From the NCBI GenBank assembly GCA_038230275.1, contig JBBRNO010000103.1, positions 1 through 23,456 of the forward strand: a stretch of DNA of 23,456 nucleotides, given 5' to 3'. The translations under genes were made by a program, and so were the position numbers. Below the pieces are notes generated by a model that searched no databases, was not told where the DNA came from, and was given only the letters and a program-made list of their open reading frames with translations. This DNA is from JANXXV01 sp038230275. GTDB lineage: Bacteria; Acidobacteriota; Terriglobia; Bryobacterales; Bryobacteraceae. Each line of letters begins with the position of its first letter. The stretch's first letter is position 1. Below are positions 17,827 through 23,456 of this stretch, piece by piece.

Positions 17827-19131
17827 ATGGCCGACACAAACCAGATACTCCGCGAGCTTCCCTCCGTGGACGAACTGGTCAACCGGCTAGAACCAAAGAC
17901 CGCAGCGTATCCCAGATCGCTGGTATTGGCCGAAGTCCGACGTATTCTTGCCGAGGCGCGGCACGATCTTCGCACATCCGGCCTGGAACAGCAGGTGTTG
18001 GACCGTCTGGCGGCAATTGCCCGGCCCTCCCTGCGGCGCGTGATCAACGCGACGGGGGTTGTACTGCACACGAACCTTGGCCGCGCACCGCTGCCGCGCT
18101 TCGAGCCTATCGCCGGCTATTCAAACCTGGAATATGACTTGGCCAGCGGGAAGCGGGGCAAGCGCGATGTGCATACGGGCGCGTTGCTGGAGCGTCTGTT
18201 GGGCTGCTCCGCGATCGCCGTCAATAACAATGCGGCCGCGGTGTATCTTGCGCTGCACGAACTGGCCGCCGGGTATGAAGTGATCGTGTCGCGCGGAGAA
18301 CTGATTGAGATTGGCGACGGCTTCCGGATTCCGGACATCATGACCCGGTCCGGGGCGATCTTGCGCGAAATTGGCACTACCAACAAGACAAACCTCGACG
18401 ACTACCGCACTGCCATTAGCGAGCGGACGCGCCTGATCTTGCGTGTGCATCCCAGCAACTTCCACGTCGAAGGATTCACAGCGAAACCGCCGCTCGCTGA
18501 TCTGGCTTCGCTGGCGAAAGAACGTGCGATTCCTCTCTATGAGGATCTCGGCAGCGGTTGCATCGTCGACTTGAAACCTTTCGGACTTCATGAGCCATTG
18601 GTGGCCGACAGCCTCACGGCCGGCGTGGACCTGGTGTCCTTTAGTACGGATAAGCTACTGGGCGGGCCGCAATCCGGTATCCTGGCAGGCCGCGCCGATC
18701 TGGTGGCTCGATTACGCCGCAATCCCATGTTCCGGGCCTTCCGGTTGGACAAGCTGATCTGCCAGGCGCTGGAGACTTCGCTTCGCAGTTTGGTATTGAA
18801 GCGCTGGCACGAGATTCCCGCATTGCAGATGCTCTCGTATTCGGCAGATCAAATCAGGTCCAGAGCGGAGCGTTTCCAACGCCGGATCAGCCGCGTTCAA
18901 TCGGAACTGATCGATGGCGAGTCCGTCATCGGCGGCGGAGCAACCCCCGCACAATCCCTTCCGACTGTATTGATTGCGATCCAGGTAGACGATGTAATCG
19001 CGTTCGAACGCAAGCTGCGGTCCTCAGACCCGCCGGTGATCGCGCGAATCGAAAACGATCGATTAGTCCTCGATTTGCGAACGGTACTTGTGGAGGATGA
19101 AGAAGCGCTGCTGCGGTCGATTGAGGACTAG
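17827..19131 (+). CDS. selA: L-seryl-tRNA(Sec) selenium transferase SelA
   Basis: SelA converts seryl-tRNA(Sec) to selenocysteinyl-tRNA(Sec) with selenophosphate. The 434-residue length is slightly shorter than E. coli SelA (463). Visible are the N-terminal region LRELPSVDELVNRLE, RRVINATGVVLHTNLGRAPL, LEYDLASGKRGKR, the AVNNNAAAVYLAL cofactor loop, ISRGEL-type VSRGELIEIGDGFRIPDI, EIGTTNKT, and the PLP lysine Lys276 in SFSTDKLLGGPQSG. These are bacterial SelA marks rather than those of a generic aminotransferase. The ATG follows the flippase stop without a gap, implying coupled translation. selB, selC and selD are not in the window. A small hairpin follows the stop. Confidence 0.93.
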   Translation: MADTNQILRELPSVDELVNRLEPKTAAYPRSLVLAEVRRILAEARHDLRTSGLEQQVLDRLAAIARPSLRRVINATGVVLHTNLGRAPLPRFEPIAGYSNLEYDLASGKRGKRDVHTGALLERLLGCSAIAVNNNAAAVYLALHELAAGYEVIVSRGELIEIGDGFRIPDIMTRSGAILREIGTTNKTNLDDYRTAISERTRLILRVHPSNFHVEGFTAKPPLADLASLAKERAIPLYEDLGSGCIVDLKPFGLHEPLVADSLTAGVDLVSFSTDKLLGGPQSGILAGRADLVARLRRNPMFRAFRLDKLICQALETSLRSLVLKRWHEIPALQMLSYSADQIRSRAERFQRRISRVQSELIDGESVIGGGATPAQSLPTVLIAIQVDDVIAFERKLRSSDPPVIARIENDRLVLDLRTVLVEDEEALLRSIED

Positions 19132-19143
19132 TGCGGTCCTTTT
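19124..19143 (+). terminator. Weak intrinsic terminator after selA
   Basis: AGGAC (19124-19128) and GTCCT (19136-19140) form a 5 bp stem with a 7 nt loop followed by a short run of T (19140-19143). It overlaps the selA stop and lies in the 10 bp gap before the convergent efp stop. The stem is short, so efficiency would be low. Confidence 0.35.
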
Positions 19144-19696
19144 AAGCCCGTTCCTGGTAGGAGCCTTCGGACGTGCTGACGCGGATCTTCTCGCCTTCAT
19201 TGATGAACGCCGGCACTTGCACGATGAGGCCGGTTTCCATCTTTGCCGCCTTGGTGACGTTCGAAACACTGGCGCTCTTCAAGCCGGGCTCGGTTTCCAT
19301 CACCGTCATATTTACGCTGGCTGGCAACTCAACGCTCATCGGCTTTCCTTCGTAGAACGCCACCTTGACCTTCAGGTTCGGAATCAAATAGTCCACCGCA
19401 TCGCCGAGGATATCTTTGGTCAAGTGCATCTGTTCATACGATTCGATGTTCATGAAGTAATAGTATTCACCGTCGTCGTACAGATACTCCATGTCCTGGT
19501 CTTCCAAAATGGCGCGGTCGATGCTTTCAGTGGAAGAAAAGCGGTTGTCCATCATGGAACCGTTGCGCAGGTTGCGCATGCGGACTTGCACAAAGGCGCG
19601 GAGGTTGCCCGGCGTGCGGTGAACCATACTGAAGATGGAATACAACTCATTGTTGTACTTGATCACCATGCCGGGGCGTATCTGTGTAGCTTGCAT
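19142..19696 (-). CDS. efp: Elongation factor P
   Basis: EF-P binds between the P and E sites of the ribosome and relieves stalling at polyproline. The 184 residues match the family: domain I begins with IRPGMVIKYNNELYSI, domain II carries VRMRNLRNGSMMDNRFSSTESID and YEQMHLTKDILGDAVDYL, and domain III ends with the signature TKAAKMETGLIVQVPAFINEGEKIRVST. The odd point is the tip of the domain I loop: it reads HRTPGNLRAF, so Asn31 stands where E. coli has Lys34 (VKPGKGQAF). The residue modified by EpmA, or the Arg used by EarP, is therefore absent. The gene is divergent from guaB and convergent with selA. Its start ATG has no close Shine-Dalgarno site; AGGAG lies in a hairpin loop further upstream. 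Confidence 0.95.
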   Translation of the reverse strand: MQATQIRPGMVIKYNNELYSIFSMVHRTPGNLRAFVQVRMRNLRNGSMMDNRFSSTESIDRAILEDQDMEYLYDDGEYYYFMNIESYEQMHLTKDILGDAVDYLIPNLKVKVAFYEGKPMSVELPASVNMTVMETEPGLKSASVSNVTKAAKMETGLIVQVPAFINEGEKIRVSTSEGSYQERA

Positions 19697-19702
19697 AATT
19701 TA

Positions 19703-19731
19703 GGGAAACCGACTCCTAATGTCGGGAAACC
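19703..19731 (-). promoter_or_regulatory. Repeat/hairpin element in the efp leader
   Basis: On the plus strand GGGAAACC occurs at 19703-19710 and again at 19724-19731, exactly 21 bp apart (two helical turns). Between and partly within them, CCGAC (19709-19713) and GTCGG (19721-19725) form a 5 bp inverted repeat with a 7 nt loop. In the efp mRNA the loop reads AUUAGGA, so the only Shine-Dalgarno-like sequence (AGGAG) is partly in the loop and 16 nt from the AUG. It could be a dimeric operator between efp and guaB, or an RNA hairpin that positions the ribosome site. Confidence 0.4.
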
Positions 19732-19774
19732 TTTAGTTTATCAGAGCCATCCTGTATCATGAAGAGAACTTCGC

Positions 19775-21229
<1,455 letters not shown>

Positions 21230-21230
21230 G

Positions 21231-21860
21231 CTACCGCCGCACTAGCTTGAAGGCGAAATCTCTGCCCAGGCCCTGCTTAATGGCCAGCGATATCCAGAGC
21301 AGCGCCAAAGGTTCCAGCAGCCGGCATTGCGTAATGGGACCGGCATCGATGGGTTCAAATCCTAAATCGGCGGCCAATTGCGCGGCCACGTTCTTCCCCG
21401 CGGCATCGTCTCCACAGTAAAACATGGTAGTGGCTTCACCGCCGTAAACCGGATTCGCCATGTTTCCAAAACCGGTGGTGTTGAAAATCTTTACCACCCG
21501 GGCTCCCTGCGCCCACCCGGCCACCATTTCGCCGCCTGAGGTGTTGTTGCCGAAAATGAGCCCCGACAGATCCGGCAGCAGCGGATTCGTACAATCCAGC
21601 ACCACCTTGCCGCTGAGGGGTCCCGCAGTTTGAATTGCGGACTCGGTGGCCTCCCACGGCGTTGCCAATACGACCACGTCGCATGCGCCCGCCTCTGCAA
21701 CCGTGCCCGTTTTCGCTGACGCGCCAGAGCGATCCAGTAGTTCCTGCAACTCCGGTGCAGAGGCGTCTCGCACCCCGAAGAGTACGGAATGCCCTTTGCG
21801 CGCCCACCCGGTTCCTAGAGTTCCGCCGACACTGCCGGCACCAATGATTCCGATATTCAT
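21231..21860 (-). CDS. NADPH-dependent F420 reductase-like dinucleotide-binding protein
   Basis: The 209-residue protein starts directly with a Rossmann motif, MNIGIIGAGSVGGTLGTGWA, followed by GHSVLFGVRD, which holds the Arg expected for NADP preference. It continues with VAEAGACDVVVLATPWEA, VVLDCTNPL, VVKIFNTTGFGNMANP and FYCGDDAAG, and ends with a C-terminal GFEPIDAGPI segment and a helix containing RLLEPLALLW. This is the COG2085 pattern shared by F420H2:NADP oxidoreductases and related proteins in non-F420 bacteria. Whether this organism makes F420 cannot be seen here, so the cofactor partner is open. The frame extends 145 codons upstream across the divergent HxlR gene, but that part is a shadow. 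GGTGA lies upstream of the ATG. It is divergent from HxlR with 89 bp between, so it is a likely target of that regulator. Confidence 0.88.
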   Translation of the reverse strand: MNIGIIGAGSVGGTLGTGWARKGHSVLFGVRDASAPELQELLDRSGASAKTGTVAEAGACDVVVLATPWEATESAIQTAGPLSGKVVLDCTNPLLPDLSGLIFGNNTSGGEMVAGWAQGARVVKIFNTTGFGNMANPVYGGEATTMFYCGDDAAGKNVAAQLAADLGFEPIDAGPITQCRLLEPLALLWISLAIKQGLGRDFAFKLVRR

Positions 21861-21881
21861 AGTCACCGCTATTATGGAGGG

Positions 21882-21953
21882 ATGAAACCAGTTCGGCAAG
21901 AGGGCACAGCGGTGTTCGATACCTACTCCGGTGTGCCTGTGAGGCGAGTATGA
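21882..21953 (+). CDS. Possible 23-codon leader peptide upstream of the HxlR gene
   Basis: An ATG at 21882 opens a 23-codon frame (MKPVRQEGTAVFDTYSGVPV, then RRV) ending in TGA at 21951-21953. Its stop overlaps the HxlR start as ATGA, the classic arrangement for coupled translation. GGAGG lies only 1 nt before the ATG, which is too close for efficient initiation. It may be a regulatory leader, or chance. No family is recognised. Confidence 0.3.
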   Translation: MKPVRQEGTAVFDTYSGVPVRRV

Positions 21954-22306
21954 GGGAGAAGCTGGGTTCCGAACTGGCGCTGGAACTGGTCGCCGATAAA
22001 TGGTTTGTGCTGATTGTCCATCAGTTGCAGCACGGCACGCGGCGCTACAACGAATTGAAGCGCGACATTCCGGGAATCTCGCAACGGATGCTGACGCACA
22101 CGCTGCGCAACATGGAACGCGATGGCCTGGTGGACCGGACCGTTTACGCGGTGGTCCCTCCGAAAACCGAGTATTCGCTGACGCCCCTGGGACTGACGCT
22201 GACCGAGCCGCTGCACGCGCTTTGCCTCTGGGCAGAGCGGTATTTTGAGCAGGTGGTAGAGAACCGCCGCCTGAGGAGTATTCCAGCGGAGACAATGTCA
22301 GCCTGA
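21950..22306 (+). CDS. HxlR-family winged-helix transcriptional regulator
   Basis: The 118-residue DNA-binding protein is typical of the HxlR (MarR-like) family. It shows ALELVADKWFVLIVHQLQHGTRRYNELKRDIPGISQRMLTHTLRNMERDGLVDR, that is KW at the first helix, RYNELKRDIPGISQRMLT as the recognition region, then a wing with PPKTEYSLTPLG and the end helix LHALCLWAERYF. HxlR proteins act as dimers and often sense electrophiles or redox state through an N-terminal cysteine. Here the annotated product lacks that Cys, while the frame just upstream contains two (CACEA) but no good start. GAGG 5 nt before the ATG supports the start used. It is divergent from the F420-reductase-like gene. Confidence 0.88.
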   Translation: MREKLGSELALELVADKWFVLIVHQLQHGTRRYNELKRDIPGISQRMLTHTLRNMERDGLVDRTVYAVVPPKTEYSLTPLGLTLTEPLHALCLWAERYFEQVVENRRLRSIPAETMSA

Positions 22307-22391
22307 CGGATTAGTACCGCTGAATGAGCCGCTGGAACTATCGTTTTCATCCGCCTTAAATGTTTGAATGGAATTCACGAGAGGTGAATTT

Positions 22392-23039
22392 ATGAAGACA
22401 TTAATCTATTTATCGTTCCTGGCAATAACTTTAGCTCCGGCTTCCAGGGCCACCACCATTTTGATGGACAGTTCCGCCGCAACCACGACAAACAACAGCG
22501 GAAACGCCACGGTGAACATTAGTAAGAACCCCGCCTGGGCGGATCCGTTTACCGGCTCCTCTTGGATCTCTACGGCTTCCACGGGAAATCCATCCGCGCC
22601 GGGGTATGTTGTTTTCGCGAACGGAACCAACATCTTATTTACGCAAAGCTTTCTTTTGGACGGCCCTGTACAAAGCGCGTCGCTTTCGGTGATGGCCGAC
22701 GATACAGCGGCTGTGTTTGTGAATGGAACTAAGATTTTCGCGGCATCTACCGGTCCCAGCAACATCTCTTGCGCGGGAACTGCCATTGGATGTCTGGTGA
22801 GCACAACGAAGACCTTCAACACGGCCGATTTGAAGCCCTACCTGACGGCTGGCACGTTGAACACCATTCAATTTCAGGTACTGCAGATTGCCAGTAGCTC
22901 GTTTGGCTTGGATTATGCCGGGCAAATCACCACATTGAACGGGCCCGGGGAAGTCACCGCCACACCGGAACCGGGAACGCTCGCCATGCTCGGCATCGCC
23001 TTCGGAGGAATGGCAGTTTGGCGCCGCAGGAGGGTCTGA
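22392..23039 (+). CDS. PEP-CTERM sorted exported protein
   Basis: This is a 215-residue exoprotein. It starts with a Sec signal peptide (MKTLIYLSFLAITLAPASRA) and ends with a PEP-CTERM sorting signal: PEPGTLAMLGIAFGGMAVW, a single hydrophobic helix, then RRRR. Exosortase recognises and removes such tails during export into the exopolysaccharide matrix. The mature part is rich in Ser, Thr and Asn and contains MADDTAAVFVNGTKI, TFNTADLKPYLTAG and NTIQFQVLQ, which resembles a galactose-binding-like beta-sandwich of the type seen in other PEP-CTERM proteins. The ATG at 22392 has a strong AGAGGTGA ribosome site 6 nt upstream, better than the ATG 24 bp earlier. No exosortase gene is in the window. 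Function is unknown. Confidence 0.88.
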   Translation: MKTLIYLSFLAITLAPASRATTILMDSSAATTTNNSGNATVNISKNPAWADPFTGSSWISTASTGNPSAPGYVVFANGTNILFTQSFLLDGPVQSASLSVMADDTAAVFVNGTKIFAASTGPSNISCAGTAIGCLVSTTKTFNTADLKPYLTAGTLNTIQFQVLQIASSSFGLDYAGQITTLNGPGEVTATPEPGTLAMLGIAFGGMAVWRRRRV

Positions 23040-23054
23040 TAAGCTAAGCATCGG

Positions 23055-23312
23055 ATGTTGAAAATCGGGACCGTGAAATGGAAAGGGAGATGCACTAAGC
23101 ATCAGGGTTATGACCCGGAGCAGGACGGCGAGGGCGGTATTCGCGGCGGTTGCGGGCGGTGCCGGTTATTGCTCGACATCTTCCAGCATCACACGCGCCT
23201 GGTTCGGGCCATGCGGGAGTTTGGCACTTCCGACGAGCGGCAAAAGCTGTCGCGAAAGAAACGTCCGGCAGAGTTTCAGCCGATGCTTTTCGATCTGTCG
23301 GATCACCCGTAG
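23055..23312 (+). CDS. Small conserved-looking Cys/His protein, possible metal binder
   Basis: The 85-residue frame lies 15 bp after the PEP-CTERM stop. It has a compact pattern: KWKGRCTKHQGYDPEQDGEG, then GGIRGGCGRCRLLLDIF, then a helix HHTRLVRAMREFG. Cys13, His16, Cys33 and Cys36 could form a zinc site. The last 25 residues are basic and less ordered. I do not recognise a named family with certainty, though the CxxH...CxxC plus helix layout and balanced composition look protein-like rather than accidental. No clear ribosome site precedes the ATG. It could be read together with the preceding gene. Confidence 0.6.
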   Translation: MLKIGTVKWKGRCTKHQGYDPEQDGEGGIRGGCGRCRLLLDIFQHHTRLVRAMREFGTSDERQKLSRKKRPAEFQPMLFDLSDHP

Positions 23313-23353
23313 GCAACCGCTCCCTCAGAAGGTGTGAAAAAATCGAGAATGGC

Positions 23354-23385
23354 CACTTAAAACATGTTCACTCTAAAATGTTTTA
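23354..23385. repeat. Paired repeat/inverted repeat ahead of the terminal reading frame
   Basis: Two adjacent 15 bp units, CACTTAAAACATGTT (23354-23368) and CACTCTAAAATGTTT (23369-23383), are imperfect direct repeats. The same stretch contains an 8 bp inverted repeat, TAAAACAT (23358-23365) and ATGTTTTA (23378-23385), with a 12 nt spacer. It could be an operator, or the multi-repeat end of an insertion sequence (for example IS21-like); the window ends too soon to tell. Confidence 0.45.
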
Positions 23386-23394
23386 GGCGATAAT
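23367..23394 (+). promoter_or_regulatory. Sigma-70-like promoter for the last reading frame
   Basis: TTCACT (23367-23372), a 16 bp spacer and GATAAT (23389-23394) form a good housekeeping-type promoter. The expected transcription start, about 7 nt after the -10 box, falls on the ATG at 23401, so the transcript would be leaderless or nearly so. The inverted repeat at 23358-23385 covers the -35 box and spacer, as a repressor site would. Confidence 0.45.
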
Positions 23395-23400
23395 CGGTTT

Positions 23401-23456
23401 ATGGAACCTGAAGCACAAGGGATCTTAGTGGAAATCCCAGAGCAACCGCAGCCAGC
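23401..23456 (+). CDS. Start of an unknown reading frame (runs off the window)
   Basis: An ATG at 23401 opens a frame that is still open at the window end, reading MEPEAQGILVEIPEQPQP. Only 18 codons are visible. They are acidic and Pro/Gln-rich and match no family I can name. The promoter-like sequence immediately upstream supports a real gene, although no ribosome site lies between the -10 box and the ATG. If the flanking repeats are the end of an insertion sequence, this could be a transposase N-terminus. Confidence 0.4.
   Translation, partial: MEPEAQGILVEIPEQPQP

Noticed and set aside
21861..22295. 145-codon N-terminal extension of the F420-reductase-like protein
   Set aside because: It is antisense to HxlR and Pro/Arg/Ser-rich; the Rossmann strand starts exactly at the ATG at 21860.

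Overview
The window looks like a chromosomal segment of an Acidobacteriota bacterium, most likely of the Solibacter/Bryobacter type. Three things suggest this: a remnant of an ADOP-type (acidobacterial duplicated orphan permease) ABC permease, a PEP-CTERM sorted exoprotein, and a moderately GC-rich, tightly packed mix of housekeeping genes. The taxonomic call is inference from gene content; no rRNA or tRNA gene was found.

Layout. 1-504: the 3' part of a TonB-type energy transducer. 485-3577 (minus): a coupled operon nifS-like cysteine desulfurase > mnmA > lysophospholipid acyltransferase. 3628-4413: an exported protein of unknown function. 4463-5039: an ADOP permease pseudogene. 5077-6303 (minus): a Tat-exported lactonase-type beta-propeller. 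6304-6685: noncoding. 6686-7354 (minus): a Rossmann-fold oxidoreductase. 7384-7539: a 156 bp MITE-like inverted-repeat element. 7565-8767 (minus): an RlmD/TrmA-family methyltransferase, divergent from trpS (8800-9798), which is followed after 1 nt by an MFS exporter (9800-11101). 11019-16740 (minus): a fatty-acid beta-oxidation operon fadN > fadA > fadE, followed by a small P-loop kinase whose end overlaps the MFS gene. 16804-19131: a membrane flippase-like protein directly abutting selA. 19142-19696 (minus): efp. 19775-21229: guaB. 21231-21860 (minus): an F420/NADP reductase-like protein, divergent from an HxlR regulator (21950-22306). 22392-23039: the PEP-CTERM protein. 23055-23312: a small Cys/His protein. 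23401-end: the start of a further reading frame behind a promoter-like and repeat-rich stretch.

How the genes work together. NifS and MnmA probably form a dedicated sulfur relay for tRNA 2-thiouridine, as YrvO and MnmA do in Bacillus. FadN, FadA and FadE cover the complete beta-oxidation spiral (acyl-CoA dehydrogenation, hydration, second oxidation, thiolysis) in the same order as the Bacillus subtilis fadNAE operon. Several translation and tRNA functions lie here (mnmA, rlmD, trpS, selA, efp). SelA implies selenocysteine use elsewhere in the genome.

No clear new multi-gene system (defence, biosynthetic or CRISPR) was seen. The points most worth a second look are the EF-P with Asn where the modified Lys/Arg normally sits, the repeat/hairpin leader of efp, the 156 bp MITE-like element, a 23-codon upstream reading frame overlapping the HxlR gene by ATGA, the repeat-promoter cluster at the right edge, and the collapsed ADOP gene.
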